Below are positions 27,711 to 39,519 of a stretch of DNA of 64,000 bases, piece by piece; positions within the stretch are counted from its first letter, which is position 1, and each line of letters starts with the position of its first letter. Below the pieces are notes generated by a model. That model saw only the letters and a program-made list of their open reading frames with translations, had not been told where the DNA came from and made no database searches. The position numbers and the translations under genes were made by a program. The stretch is from contig NZ_CP012069.2 in NCBI RefSeq assembly GCF_001189515.2, forward strand, positions 2,914,001-2,978,000. The letters are read 5' to 3'. Source of the DNA: Olsenella sp. oral taxon 807 (lineage in GTDB: Bacteria; Actinomycetota; Coriobacteriia; Coriobacteriales; Atopobiaceae).

Positions 27711-29549
27711 CTACTTGCCCACCATACCATGGCGCACACGCCACTTTCGGCGCTCCGTGTCATTGAGGATGCGCTTGCGCATGCGAATGGATTGAGGTGT
27801 GACCTCCACTAGCTCATCATCCATAATGTACTCGAGCGCCTCCTCGAGCGTAAAGACCTTGGGTGGCGTAAGCTGCACCGCAATGTCGGCCGTTGAGGAG
27901 CGCTGGTTACCAAGGTTCTTCGTGCGGGCGACGTTGACAACCATGTCGCCTGGGCGGGACCGCTCCCCCACCAGCATGCCCTCGTAGCACTCGGTACCGG
28001 GACCCACAAAGAGTGCGCCACGCTCCTGGAGCGTCCCGAGCGCGTAGGCCACCGCCCTCTCTGTTGACATCGAGATCATCGCGCCGTTCTGCCTCGTACC
28101 TATCTCGCCCGCAAAGGGGCCGTACTCCAAGAACGTATGGTAGAAGACAGCCTCACCGTGCGTGACGTTGAGGATACGGTTCTTGAGGCCCATGATGCCA
28201 CGCGTCGGTATCCTGAACTCTAGATGGGTCTGGACGCTACCCGTGTCCATAGAGGCCATGGTGCCTCCGGCATTGCCAAAGAGCTCGATGACCTTGCCCG
28301 AATACTCGCCAGGGCACTCGACCACGGCCTGTTCGATTGGTTCGAGCCGACCACCGTGACCATCGCTCCTTAAGAGCACTTGGGGGCGGCCAACCTGGAA
28401 CTCGAAGCCCTCGCGTCGCATCTGCTCCATGAGGACCGAGAGGTGCAGAACGCCTCGGCCCGATACCTCGGTGCCCGTCTTGTCGGGGAGCTCCTCGATA
28501 CGCATGGTCACGTTGTTCTCGCGCTCCTGTTCGAGGCGCTCCTTGAGCTGACGACCGCCCACGATGTCACCCTCGCGACCCACGAGCGGTGAGGTGGATG
28601 GCTCGAACACAATGGACATGGTAGGCGGGTCTATCTCGATGGGGTCAAGCTCCACCGGATTGGTGGGGTCGGTGTAGACGTCACCGATATCGGTGCCATC
28701 AATGCCCACCACAGCACCAATGTCGCCCGCACCTATCTCCTGGCATTCCGCACGTCCCAGGTAGTCAAAGGTAAAGAGCTGCTTTACCTGGGCCATCGCA
28801 CGACTTCCGTCATTCTTTACGACCAGGATCTCGTCCTTTGCATGGATGGTGCCGGAGTACACGCGCCCTATGCCGATGCGCCCCACATAATCGGAATGGT
28901 CGATGGTCACGCACTGCATAGCAAGGGGACCGTCCACGTTCGCATCAGGGGCGGGCATGGCGTCCACTATCATGTCAAGCAGCGGGTACATGTCCGTGTT
29001 GTCACCATCGGGGTCAAGACGTGCGAAGCCGTTGGTGGCCGAGGCATAGATGACGTGCTCCATCGCAAACTCTAGCTGATCGTCGGTGGCCCCAAGATCC
29101 ATCATGAGGTCGAGCGAGGCGTTGAGGGCATGCTCCGGATCGGCTGTGGGTTTGTCCACCTTGTTTATCACGATCATGACCCGCAGACCCACGTCGATGG
29201 CGTGGCGCAGGACGAAGCGGGTCTGGGGCATGGGCCCCTCCGCCGCGTCAACCAACAGCAGAGCGCCATCGGCCATCTTGAGCACACGCTCAACCTCACC
29301 GCCAAAATCCGCATGTCCCGGCGTATCGATGACGTTTATCTTGATACCACGGTATTCGATCGAGATATTCTTTGCGAGGATGGTTATGCCACGCTCGCGC
29401 TCCTGATCATTGGAGTCGAGCACGCGCTCCTCGACTTGCTGGTTGTCGCGAAACGCGTCGGTCGCACGCAACAGCTTGTCCACAAGCGTGGTCTTCCCGT
29501 GATCGACGTGGGCGATGATGGCGATATTGCGGATGTCCTTTTGGAGCAT
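27711..29549 (-). CDS. typA: Ribosome-associated GTPase TypA/BipA
   Basis: A 612-residue translational GTPase. The G1 motif is IIAHVDHGKTTL, G2 lies in RERGITILAKN, G3 is DTPGHADFGGEVERV and G4 is INKVDKPTA. The later EF-G-like domains and the C-terminal FHTFLEYGPFAGEIGTRQNG are typical of BipA, which assists ribosome assembly under stress. AAGAGG precedes the ATG. Confidence 0.96.
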   Translation of the reverse strand: MLQKDIRNIAIIAHVDHGKTTLVDKLLRATDAFRDNQQVEERVLDSNDQERERGITILAKNISIEYRGIKINVIDTPGHADFGGEVERVLKMADGALLLVDAAEGPMPQTRFVLRHAIDVGLRVMIVINKVDKPTADPEHALNASLDLMMDLGATDDQLEFAMEHVIYASATNGFARLDPDGDNTDMYPLLDMIVDAMPAPDANVDGPLAMQCVTIDHSDYVGRIGIGRVYSGTIHAKDEILVVKNDGSRAMAQVKQLFTFDYLGRAECQEIGAGDIGAVVGIDGTDIGDVYTDPTNPVELDPIEIDPPTMSIVFEPSTSPLVGREGDIVGGRQLKERLEQERENNVTMRIEELPDKTGTEVSGRGVLHLSVLMEQMRREGFEFQVGRPQVLLRSDGHGGRLEPIEQAVVECPGEYSGKVIELFGNAGGTMASMDTGSVQTHLEFRIPTRGIMGLKNRILNVTHGEAVFYHTFLEYGPFAGEIGTRQNGAMISMSTERAVAYALGTLQERGALFVGPGTECYEGMLVGERSRPGDMVVNVARTKNLGNQRSSTADIAVQLTPPKVFTLEEALEYIMDDELVEVTPQSIRMRKRILNDTERRKWRVRHGMVGK

Positions 29550-29686
29550 GGATACCTCTTGTGTCTCTGCGACTGTCTCTGTGTTCTATCCGAGTGCATG
29601 ACTGTTATAGCACGCAAGAACAGCTGCGACGCTGCCGGGCAAGAATGTGGCATTACTCCACGCCAAGGCACGGGCGTCCGCTTGTT

Positions 29687-30154
29687 CTACAGAAGGGGCT
29701 CGACCTCCCCCGCAGGAGCAGGATCGGCCCACACAAAACCATTGCCTCGTCCCCTACCCGAAAACAGCGAGTAAGCGGAGTAGGAGCGGTAGCCCCTCTC
29801 ACCAAACTCGAGCATAAGAGCATCCTGGTAGTTATCGTTATCGTCTGCAATGGCACCCTCGTAGACGATAGCGTAGCGAACAGGCGCGGCAAGGCCACCG
29901 TTCTTATGGGCGGTACCGCCATCTTTTCCCAACATCCGAACCTTGTCGTACGCTCCCTTGAGACAAGCCTCAACACCATCATCTGTAAACTCAAACGAGC
30001 TGACCACGCCTGCTGCATCCTGCACGGCAAGCAGAACACCAAACGACTCTCCTGCGGCAAGGGCGTCAAGCGCCTCTCCCATCAGCGTACTGCCCAAGGC
30101 ATCAAGCTCCTCAGACATCCCATCGCTTCTTTGACCCAAGTTCGCTCCCCTCAT
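29687..30154 (-). CDS. Conserved-looking small protein, function unknown
   Basis: A 155-residue soluble protein without recognised domains. Segments such as GESFGVLLAVQDAAGVVSSF, APVRYAIVYEGAIADDN and DALMLEFGERGYRSYSAYSL suggest an alpha/beta fold, and the codon usage is gene-like. The start is uncertain: ATG 30178, 30154 and 30118 are all in frame and none has an ideal ribosome site. It lies upstream of typA on the same strand and may be cotranscribed. Confidence 0.6.
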   Translation of the reverse strand: MRGANLGQRSDGMSEELDALGSTLMGEALDALAAGESFGVLLAVQDAAGVVSSFEFTDDGVEACLKGAYDKVRMLGKDGGTAHKNGGLAAPVRYAIVYEGAIADDNDNYQDALMLEFGERGYRSYSAYSLFSGRGRGNGFVWADPAPAGEVEPLL

Positions 30155-30373
30155 CCTCCCCGCATCCGAGCCAAGCATCCGACTACCCGTGAAAGAAGCC
30201 AGAGCCGCTGCCCCAACGCAAAGACCTTAGTGGGTGGGGACGATAATGACCGAACGTGCGGCCACAGGCTCGTGTACGATTATAGACGAGTCACTTTACT
30301 GTAACTTTTCTGATATATGACGGCTTGTCGGTTGCGGCAACCCTGTTTCTGGCCTCAGCAGTCCTCGTGACGG

Positions 30374-30478
30374 CGCGGGACCAAACCCCCCGCCAGCCTG
30401 CGGGGCACTATGGAAAATGGCCCAACTGGGCAAACGCGCTCGGGCAACCCCCCGCCAGGCTGGCGGGGGGTTTGTGCC
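30374..30478 (+). repeat. Twin-hairpin repeat, family B copy 3
   Basis: CCCCGCCAGCCTGCGGGG and CCCCGCCAGGCTGGCGGGG stems flank CAACTGGGCAAACGC. This copy and the next at 30583 lie in a direct duplication of about 130 bp that also includes CCGCAGGCCTCGGCCTG and a family C unit. Confidence 0.8.
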
Positions 30479-30514
30479 AGGGTCCGCAGGCCTCGGCCTG
30501 AGGCCTGGCCGCAC

Positions 30515-30565
30515 GGAAAAGCGCAGTCTGCGGCTCCCGCGTCACGCAGAATGCGCCTTTCCGTC
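30515..30565. repeat. Family C repeat pair
   Basis: CACGGAAAAGCGCAGTCTGC is followed by GCAGAATGCGCCTTTCCGT, a near inverted copy, so the two form a hairpin. The same units are arrayed at 39.5-40.1 kb. Confidence 0.65.
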
Positions 30566-30582
30566 ACATCACCGCCCGGGAG

Positions 30583-30688
30583 GCGCGGGACCAAACCCCC
30601 CGCCAGTCTGCGGGGCACTATGGAAAATGGCTCAACTGGGCAAATGCGCTCGGGCAACCCCCCGCCAGGCTGCGGGGGGGGTTGTGCC
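30583..30688 (+). repeat. Twin-hairpin repeat, family B copy 4
   Basis: A near copy of the element at 30374, in the same orientation. The core is CAACTGGGCAAATGC. After it come CCGCAGGCCTCGGCCTG and another family C unit (CACGGAAAAGCGCAGTCTG at 30720), repeating the order seen at 30374-30534. Confidence 0.8.
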
Positions 30689-30739
30689 GGGTCCGCAGGC
30701 CTCGGCCTGGGGCCCGACTGCACGGAAAAGCGCAGTCTG

Positions 30740-31061
30740 GGCAGAGGGTCGCTGATGGCGCGCCCCGAACTAGGCCGTGACACCCCGAACCAGGTCGGGA
30801 CACCATCAGGCTGCCAGTTGTGGGCTAATGAGATACCGGGACTCAGGGTAAGGTGTACGTGTTCGTCATGTCACTCGACAAAAGTCCAGTTGGTCTCTCT
30901 TTGAGGCGACAAAACCGTACACGTTACGAAGGCCTACCCACCAAGACGATTCAGCGATAGCTGGCACTGCGTCGATGCGCACCGCCAGACACCCGCCCCA
31001 GGAGATGGCTAGAGAAGGAGCTGAAGGAGGTGAGCTCTAACACCGCTGTAGGTTGTGCAAA
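30740..31061. other. Intergenic, no gene seen
   Basis: The short palindromic duplicates GAACTAGG..GAACCAGG and TGTACGTGT/ACACGTTACG are the only structure noticed. No protein-like frame is supported between the repeats and the tRNA-Ala terminator. Confidence 0.4.
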
Positions 31062-31092
31062 CAAAAAGCCCGGGGCAGGAAGCCCTCGGGCT
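31062..31092 (-). terminator. Terminator of tRNA-Ala transcript
   Basis: On the minus strand AGCCCGAGGGC and GCCCCGGGCT form a stem followed by TTTTTG. It lies 10 nt after the encoded CCA of tRNA-Ala. Confidence 0.85.
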
Positions 31093-31102
31093 GGACGCTC
31101 TA

Positions 31103-31178
31103 TGGTGGAGACGATGGGGTTCGAACCCACGACCTCAGGCTTGCAAAGCCCGCGCTCTCCCAGCTGAGCTACGTCCCC
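31103..31178 (-). tRNA. tRNA-Ala (TGC)
   Basis: The minus strand starts GGGGACGTAGCTCAGCTGGG and ends CGTCTCCACCA. The anticodon stem-loop GGGCTTTGCAAGCC gives TGC, and the T-loop is GGGTTCGAACCC. CCA is encoded. It is 76 nt long. Confidence 0.97.
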
Positions 31179-31211
31179 GCGTGAAAGACAGACATGACTT
31201 GCCCCATGGGC

Positions 31212-31256
31212 AATAAACACCCCAGCGGCGACTCGGCTCACGCTGGGGTGTTTATT
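31212..31256. terminator. Bidirectional hairpin between tRNA-Ile and tRNA-Ala
   Basis: AATAAACACCCCAGCG and CGCTGGGGTGTTTATT are perfect 16-bp arms with a 13-nt loop. AT-rich outer arms on both sides let it act as a terminator on either strand. It separates the two tRNA genes, so they are probably transcribed independently. Confidence 0.8.
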
Positions 31257-31265
31257 ATCAAAGTC

Positions 31266-31342
31266 TGGTGGGCCCGACAAGGTTCGAACTTGTGACCTCC
31301 CGGTTATCAGCCGGACGCTCTGACCAACTGAGCTACGGGCCC
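31266..31342 (-). tRNA. tRNA-Ile (GAT)
   Basis: The minus strand starts GGGCCCGTAGCTCAGTTGG and ends GTCGGGCCCACCA. The anticodon loop CTGATAA gives GAT, and the T-loop is AAGTTCGAACCTT. CCA is encoded. It is 77 nt long. Confidence 0.97.
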
Positions 31343-31518
31343 AACGCAGAGAAGTATATTACACGCGTTGAGTCGAAAGGTCAACTGTTTAGTCAGGAAA
31401 TTCTCAACTTTCTTCGCTCTACAAGACCACTCCTTGCATTGTGCCGCCATACGTGTACCATGTACCAACGAAAGTGGCTTAAACAAGTATGGATGGGGTC
31501 TCTTAAAACCCCAGGGAC

Positions 31519-32037
31519 ATGGGTGATGGGCTTATGGTACGCATGGACATTCAAGCCATCATGGTCGGTGCAGGTCCGGTGTCTTCACTCATCGTGCTGA
31601 GACCACGGACTGCACACAAAGATGAGGAGAGTATAAAGCTTCCCATTCGAATTGGCGTCGTCGAAGCGACGATCATCTCGACCGGTATAGAGGGTGCACC
31701 AATCAAACGTCCCATGACTCATGACCTGCTACTCAGCTGCATTCACGAGATGGGCGGATCTCTCAATTCCGTCGAGATAGTCGATGTGCGCGGGACTACC
31801 TTCTACGCTCGCCTCAACATCAGCTGTGAGTCCGGTCGCCACATCGAGATAGACGCGCGCCCCTCCGATGCCATAGCCCTTGCAGTCAGGCAGGGCGTAC
31901 CTATCTTTGCCGACGAGCAGGTACTCAAGATGGCTACCATGCCTGACTTCGAGGCTGTCGAGCGTCAAGAGAAGGAGCATGAGATGGAGGATTTCCACGA
32001 TTTTGTGGAGAAGCTTTCTCCCGAGGACTTCACGTAG
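31519..32037 (+). CDS. Bifunctional nuclease (BFN) domain protein
   Basis: A protein of about 165 residues with the BFN/DUF151 fold. LPIRIGVVEATIISTGIEG and RPMTHDLLLSCIHEMGGSL followed by IDARPSDAIALAVRQGVPIF are the family's conserved blocks. The C-terminus is acidic (KEHEMEDFHDFVEKLSPEDF), as in many actinobacterial members. Start codons at 31519, 31534 and 31543 are all possible. The nuclease name comes from plant homologues; the bacterial role is unclear. A family B repeat lies just beyond its 3' end. Confidence 0.85.
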   Translation: MGDGLMVRMDIQAIMVGAGPVSSLIVLRPRTAHKDEESIKLPIRIGVVEATIISTGIEGAPIKRPMTHDLLLSCIHEMGGSLNSVEIVDVRGTTFYARLNISCESGRHIEIDARPSDAIALAVRQGVPIFADEQVLKMATMPDFEAVERQEKEHEMEDFHDFVEKLSPEDFT

Positions 32038-32060
32038 ACATACTCAACCTTGCATCCTCC

Positions 32061-32160
32061 CGTGCGTGCCCAAGAATCTGCCGGGCACGTAGGGGAGGAT
32101 ATTTGCCCAGTTGGCGTCAATTCTTAGGTACCCCAGAATCTGAGGGGACGTACGGGGGGT
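32061..32160 (-). repeat. Twin-hairpin repeat, family B copy 5 (inverted)
   Basis: GTGCCCAAGAATCTGCCGGGCAC and TACCCCAGAATCTGAGGGGACGTA-like stems flank TTTGCCCAGTTGG, the reverse complement of the core. It lies between the convergent BFN and gyrA genes. The stems are more diverged than in other copies. Confidence 0.7.
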
Positions 32161-32204
32161 ACTCCCGCTCCAAGACTCGGACCTTGAAGCGGGGCGCCCG
32201 AAGC

Positions 32205-35033
32205 CTACTCTCCCTCGTCCTCGATCATCGAGTCGTCCAGCTCTTCCTCGCCACCTATGTCCACAGCCTCCTCGTCGGCGTCCTGGGCACCCGCAGCGTC
32301 AAGACCAAGGTCAAGGGAACTCTGACCCTCGGCCTGCCCCGATGCCTTGGGTGCCTTCTTCTTGCGGGCTACCATGCGAGCCACCGCGCTCACACGGTCG
32401 TGCTCGCCCATGTTCATGATCCTGACCCCTTGGGTCGCACGCCCGAGGCGTGAGATGTCCGTCGTCTTCATCCGGATGACGACGCCCTCCTCAGAGACCA
32501 TCATGAGCTCATGCTGTGGGCCGACCACGCGACACGCCACGAGGTCACCCTTCCTCGCAGTCATCGAGATAGTCGAGACACCCTGGCCACCACGTCGCTG
32601 CTCAGGATACTCGGCGACAGGCGTACGCTTGCCGTAGCCCCTCTCGGTCACGACGAGCAGGTCTCCCTTACCGTTCGATATCTCCATGCCCAGCATCCGC
32701 GCCCCGTCCTTGAGGGTGATGCCACGCACACCTGAGGTCGCACGCCCGGTCGGGCGAATCTCCAACTCGTCGAAGAGTATGGCCTTGCCCGCCGTCGAGC
32801 ACAGGATGACCTTCTCGCCCTGCTTGACACGGCGCACGTTAACCAGCTCATCGCCCTTCTTGAGGTTAATGGCGATGATGCCGTCACGACGACTCCTGTC
32901 GTAGTCGCTCATGGCCGTCTTCTTGACCATACCGCTCGTCGTGGCAAAGAACAGGTGCTCGTCTGCGGGGAAGTCGCGCGTCGTGATGACGGCAGTGGAG
33001 TGCTCGCCCTCCTCGAGCGGGATGACGTTCACCATGGCCGATCCGCGAGCATGGCGGCTACCGATGGGAAGCTCATGTACCTTAACACGGTAGACCTTTC
33101 CCTTGTTGGTAAAGAAGAGCACGTAGTCATGGGTAGATGCCACAAAGAGATCCTCGACGAAGTCGTTGTCCTTGAGCGAGAGACCCTGGACGCCCTTGCC
33201 ACCGCGCTTCTGTGAGCGATAAGTCGAGACGGGCAGGCGCTTCACGTAACCCGCGTGAGTCACCGTGATGACCATGTCCTCCTCGGCAATAAGGTCGTCC
33301 ACGTCGAGGACGACGGGCGCGTCAGAGATGGTGGTGCGGCGCTTGTCGGCAAACTTCTCCTTGATCTCGAGCATCTCGGTCTTGATGACGCCCAGGATCT
33401 TCTGCTTATCCGCCAGTAGCTCCTCGTAGTAGGCGATGGCCCGCCTCAGGCCGTCGAGCTCCTCCTGTATCTTGTCTCGCTCGAGACCCGTCAAGCGACG
33501 CAGGCGCATCTCGAGAATGGCCGTCGTCTGCTCCTTGGTAAAGGAGAAGCGCGCCATCAGGCGCTCGGAGGCCTCGCTGTCCGTGCGAGACGAACGGATG
33601 ATGGAGATGACCTCGTCGATGTGGTCGAGGGCCACAAGCAGGCCCTCAAGGATGTGGGCGCGCGCCCTCGCCTTGGCGAGGTCAAACTGCGTCCTGCGGG
33701 TCACGACGTCCACCTGGTGGTCGATGTAGTGACGCAGTATCTCGGGCAGGGTCAGCAACCTGGGCACGCCGTTCACGAGCGCGAGGTCGACGATGCCAAA
33801 CGACGTCTGCAGCATCGAGTGCTTGTAGAGGTTGTTGAGGACGACCTCGGGAACGACCCCCTGCTTGAGGTCCATAACCAGGCGCAGGCCCTTACGGTTG
33901 GACTCATCGCGCATGTCGGAGATGCCCTCGATACGCTTGTCGTTCACGAGCTGGGCTATCTTCTCCTGGAGGTTGCCCTTGTTGACCCCATAGGGAAACT
34001 CGGTGAAGACGAGCTTGTTACGCCCGCCCTTTGAGGACTCCACGTGAGCCTTCGCACGAACGGTGAGGATGCCGCGTCCGGTCTCGTAGGCCTGCTTGAT
34101 GCCCGCAGAACCCATGATGACGGCACCTGTCGGGAAGTCGGGACCGGGCATCACACCCATGAGCTCGTCCACTGTCACATCTGGGTTGTCGATGGCCATG
34201 CAGGTCGCATCGATGACCTCGCCCAGGTTATGGGGGGCGATGTTGGTGGCCATGCCAACGGCGATACCCTGCGAACCGTTGACAAGGACGTTCGGGAAGC
34301 GAGACGGGAGGACCTGCGGTTCCTGGAGCGACTCGTCGTAGTTGGGGATCCAGTCCACCGTGTCCTTGTTGAGGTCACGGAGCAGCTCCATGGCCGGCCG
34401 CGCAAGGCGGCTCTCGGTGTAGCGCATGGCAGCGGCTGAGTCGCCGTCGATGTTCCCAAAGTTGCCATGACCGTCCACGAGCGACACGCGCATCGAGAAC
34501 CACTGGGCCAAGCGCACCATGGCATCGTAGACCGCTGCGTCTCCGTGGGGATGGTACTTGCCGATGACCTCGCCGACCGTCCAGGCCGACTTCTTGTGGG
34601 GCTTGTTGGGAAAGATACCCGCCTCGTTCATGGCATAGAGGATACGCCTGTGCACCGGCTTCAGGCCGTCGCGCACGTCGGGCAGGGCACGCGCCGTGAT
34701 GACCGACATGGAGTACTCGATAAACGACTGCTCCATCTCGTGCCCGAACTCACGCATCTGGAGGGTGCCGCCATGGATGTCGGTCTCATCGCCGCCTCCC
34801 CGCTCGTCATCCTCGGCGAGCCCTAGCCCCTCATCATCATCCCCATCGACCTCATCCTCGTCCTCGTCGCCATCCAGGCCCGCCTCGTCCTCGGCGTTGG
34901 GATCATAGATAGGGACATCTGAGTCCTCGAGGTCGCGCTCGGCACGATCGAGCAGCTCGCGCAGGTCGTCGGGCATGCCTGTGGAGCTGTCTGCGCCAGG
35001 CTCTGTGGATTCACTGTAGGTATCGTCTGCCAC
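32205..35033 (-). CDS. gyrA: DNA gyrase subunit A
   Basis: A 942-residue type II topoisomerase subunit. The cleavage domain starts at [20 protein letters not shown]. The catalytic Tyr is in [11 protein letters not shown] and the gyrase box QKRGGKG lies in the C-terminal pinwheel domain. Oddly the first 92 residues are an acidic, low-complexity extension rich in Asp and Glu. The quinolone region reads [13 protein letters not shown], with Ala at the position of E. coli Ser83 and Asp kept at 87. It lies 18 nt downstream of gyrB. Confidence 0.96.
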   Translation of the reverse strand: MADDTYSESTEPGADSSTGMPDDLRELLDRAERDLEDSDVPIYDPNAEDEAGLDGDEDEDEVDGDDDEGLGLAEDDERGGGDETDIHGGTLQMREFGHEMEQSFIEYSMSVITARALPDVRDGLKPVHRRILYAMNEAGIFPNKPHKKSAWTVGEVIGKYHPHGDAAVYDAMVRLAQWFSMRVSLVDGHGNFGNIDGDSAAAMRYTESRLARPAMELLRDLNKDTVDWIPNYDESLQEPQVLPSRFPNVLVNGSQGIAVGMATNIAPHNLGEVIDATCMAIDNPDVTVDELMGVMPGPDFPTGAVIMGSAGIKQAYETGRGILTVRAKAHVESSKGGRNKLVFTEFPYGVNKGNLQEKIAQLVNDKRIEGISDMRDESNRKGLRLVMDLKQGVVPEVVLNNLYKHSMLQTSFGIVDLALVNGVPRLLTLPEILRHYIDHQVDVVTRRTQFDLAKARARAHILEGLLVALDHIDEVISIIRSSRTDSEASERLMARFSFTKEQTTAILEMRLRRLTGLERDKIQEELDGLRRAIAYYEELLADKQKILGVIKTEMLEIKEKFADKRRTTISDAPVVLDVDDLIAEEDMVITVTHAGYVKRLPVSTYRSQKRGGKGVQGLSLKDNDFVEDLFVASTHDYVLFFTNKGKVYRVKVHELPIGSRHARGSAMVNVIPLEEGEHSTAVITTRDFPADEHLFFATTSGMVKKTAMSDYDRSRRDGIIAINLKKGDELVNVRRVKQGEKVILCSTAGKAILFDELEIRPTGRATSGVRGITLKDGARMLGMEISNGKGDLLVVTERGYGKRTPVAEYPEQRRGGQGVSTISMTARKGDLVACRVVGPQHELMMVSEEGVVIRMKTTDISRLGRATQGVRIMNMGEHDRVSAVARMVARKKKAPKASGQAEGQSSLDLGLDAAGAQDADEEAVDIGGEEELDDSMIEDEGE

Positions 35034-35051
35034 GTGGCTGTTTCCCTTCGC

Positions 35052-37172
<2,121 letters not shown>

Positions 37173-37221
37173 CTACCCTCTCTGCGGCCATCAAAGGGTG
37201 TTTTTAGGGCTAGGGACGCCT

Positions 37222-37836
37222 TCAGGCACTACCCCCATTGGCATCGGTGTTAGATGCATGCAGATCGCGACTGTATTCATGTTGAAGCGAGAGGGTCATG
37301 GCCCTCTCGACCCGCTGTCTGAGGCCATCGGGAAGTTCTGCGCATGCGTCACGCACACGCCTCTCCTCTTGAGGAGAGAGTGGTGGTAGCTCGGGAGCAC
37401 CAGTCCCAGATGCGTACCTGCGCAGTTCATTGCCCTTGCGCAGTATGCCGCCCTCTTGAGGGGCGGGCCAGCGGGTAAGCCGAAATTCTATGCCAGATAC
37501 CTCAAGTCCCACTCCGGCAAGGCGCGTAAGGTAGATCTCCTTATTAGCGTTGAAGTCAGAAAGACGGGCATGCGAGTCAACATAGACCCCAAGTACCGGC
37601 GGCAGGCTCTCGCTTGGAGGTTTGCGTAGATAGACGCCAGTGGTGTGCGCCCGCTCGACGTCACCGTTAGCTGCCCTCCAGAGGGACGCGGCCCGTTGGT
37701 TGGCACTCATCCCCTGTCGCACGCGAGCTGGAATAGTCCTTCTCAAAAGCTCTGCCATACTCACGGAGCCTCGTTCGCGAGGGTTGAGACCCAAGACCTC
37801 GCGCAGCACGCGCTCGCTCCTTGTAAACGTAGCCAC
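37222..37836 (-). CDS. DUF721 (DciA-like) protein
   Basis: A 204-residue protein with the DUF721 pattern: a basic N-terminus (RRTIPARVRQGMSANQRAAS), W-R-A-A-NGDVERAHTTGVYL, then LGVYVDSHARLSDFNANKEI and VGLEVSGIEFRLTRW. DciA loads the replicative helicase in bacteria that lack DnaC or DnaI. The position next to gyrB fits the usual actinobacterial recF-DUF721-gyrB order, but here recF is 14 kb away. Confidence 0.78.
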   Translation of the reverse strand: MATFTRSERVLREVLGLNPRERGSVSMAELLRRTIPARVRQGMSANQRAASLWRAANGDVERAHTTGVYLRKPPSESLPPVLGVYVDSHARLSDFNANKEIYLTRLAGVGLEVSGIEFRLTRWPAPQEGGILRKGNELRRYASGTGAPELPPLSPQEERRVRDACAELPDGLRQRVERAMTLSLQHEYSRDLHASNTDANGGSA

Positions 37837-37898
37837 CTGGGGTCACATTCCTTGTGTATAAGGGCGAGTCGTACAAGGGCGAGCCGCTGCCACTGTCA

Positions 37899-39167
37899 CT
37901 AGGCACGCCCCTCGTGACGACGCCAAGCACCTTGCAGCCCTCTCAGCCTCGTGAGGGGCCTCAACATGGTATTACCCAGCCTGAAACTTGTTGACCTGCG
38001 CAGTTCCTCAGCCTCCCTACGTGCACTGGTAAGATCCTCCTTACGCACTTTAGCCTCATCGCACAGACGTTCAACCTCACCAGAGAGCTCCTCAATACGA
38101 CTGCTAAGTCTCTCGGCCTGATAGTGCATGTGGGAGTCCACAAACTGTAGGCGCATGCAGTCAACATCGATCGTACGAAAGAGTCCCATCAGATATTCTG
38201 CGGGAGACGTCCCGTCCCTCATAGTCCGCAATAACTCGAGACATTCAGGACTCTGGTACTCATCCGCCTGGAGACTGTCCAGCCCAAGCTCGTCGATGAT
38301 CTCGTTTCGGATTTTCTCATACACCATCGAGAAGGTCTCAAAGCCATTAAGCGTGTCCAAGTTGTACTTGCACGCATTGATGGCCCAGTTAGTGTATGCG
38401 ACCCTAAGCTCGTCGAAGTATCCGCTCTTCTCAAGCCAACTCTTCAACTCTCTAAATGCTGTATAGAAGTCAAGTGGATGGGCATCCTTGAAGGACATGA
38501 CGTTCGTGCTGATACCCACACGATGATACACGACGTGCTGCCGCAAGAAGCAGATGCGTTGTGCACACACGAGGGCAGGTGCCATGAACATGAGGTCCTC
38601 GGTAAGAAAGATCTCTTGGTAGCGAAGGTCGTTCTCGCGAACAAGGCTCATTTTGAGAAGCTTGTTCCACGGGTAGTTCTGAAGTGCTCTAAATATCCAG
38701 TCGGGGTTATCCCTCCAGCTGAACACGTCTTGGGGAAACTTGTCCTCAAGGATGAGCCATGACGCCGCGCGCAGAAGCGCACTGGTTCCAAAGGCCTCAA
38801 CGATGGGGAACACGACGATGTCGGCCTCGCACTCCTCGGCACGAGAGACGGCACATTGCACAAGATCATCTGCCATCCAGTCGTCTGAGTCAAAAAAAAG
38901 CAGGTAGTCACCGGTTGCTCGGTCCAAGCCACGGTTTCGGGCCACACCGGCCCCACGGTTTTCCTGTGTCACGTACGAGAAGCGGGAATCAGCCTTGGCG
39001 TAGGCATCAAGAATCTGGACAGTCTCATCCGTTGAGCCGTCGTCGACACAGATGATCTGAATGCTGCGATATGTTTGGCCGATGATGCTGTCAAGGCACT
39101 GCCTGAGATACTCGGCTGAGTCATGCGTGGGGACCACGATGCTCACGAGACTCTGCTGCCTAGACAT
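37899..39167 (-). CDS. Family 2 glycosyltransferase
   Basis: A 422-residue GT-A enzyme. The start VSIVVPTHDSAEYLRQCLDS, the nucleotide segment CVDDGSTDET and the metal-binding FFDSDDWM are typical of GT2. The C-terminal 80 residues form a coiled coil (SSRIEELSGEVERLCDEAKV) ending in STSFRLGNTMLRPLTRLRG, a tail shared with the pyruvyltransferase protein at 45-47 kb. ATG 39167 has GAGGAAGG upstream. The acceptor is unknown; a wall or surface polymer is likely from context. Confidence 0.88.
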   Translation of the reverse strand: MSRQQSLVSIVVPTHDSAEYLRQCLDSIIGQTYRSIQIICVDDGSTDETVQILDAYAKADSRFSYVTQENRGAGVARNRGLDRATGDYLLFFDSDDWMADDLVQCAVSRAEECEADIVVFPIVEAFGTSALLRAASWLILEDKFPQDVFSWRDNPDWIFRALQNYPWNKLLKMSLVRENDLRYQEIFLTEDLMFMAPALVCAQRICFLRQHVVYHRVGISTNVMSFKDAHPLDFYTAFRELKSWLEKSGYFDELRVAYTNWAINACKYNLDTLNGFETFSMVYEKIRNEIIDELGLDSLQADEYQSPECLELLRTMRDGTSPAEYLMGLFRTIDVDCMRLQFVDSHMHYQAERLSSRIEELSGEVERLCDEAKVRKEDLTSARREAEELRRSTSFRLGNTMLRPLTRLRGLQGAWRRHEGRA

Positions 39168-39519
39168 GCCTTCCTCTTCCCTGCAGCCACCATCATATAT
39201 TGTGGGCAAGAAAAGAACCCGTATACCCACCTGTTATGTGGGACTGGTCTTTTCGAGCATCATTTCGCAAGCCGTAAGCAACAGGACCATATGACGGCGG
39301 ACGGCGGTGAGTCACCTACTTCTATAATATTGTACTGTACCCGCAAGGGGGAGGCAAGACTCGAACAAGGTGGACGCGAGTGAGGCGCAAGACAGAGAGA
39401 CGGTCCTCTTTAAGAGACAGAGATAGAGCGAGGGGAGCAGGTCTCCAGAACCTGTCACGTAAAACGCAGCTTTGATAGCTTGAGATCGAGAAGTGGATGC
39501 TTCGTCCATGAAGCGGGTT
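39168..39519. other. Spacer upstream of glycosyltransferase, no gene seen
   Basis: It is AT-rich near 39200-39340 with no supported frame; the promoter of the glycosyltransferase is likely here. Overlapping small frames on both strands show no protein-like composition. Confidence 0.4.

Noticed and set aside
29130-29774. A 214-residue plus-strand frame at the start of typA
   Set aside because: It is opposite the well-conserved G-domain of typA and is a shadow.
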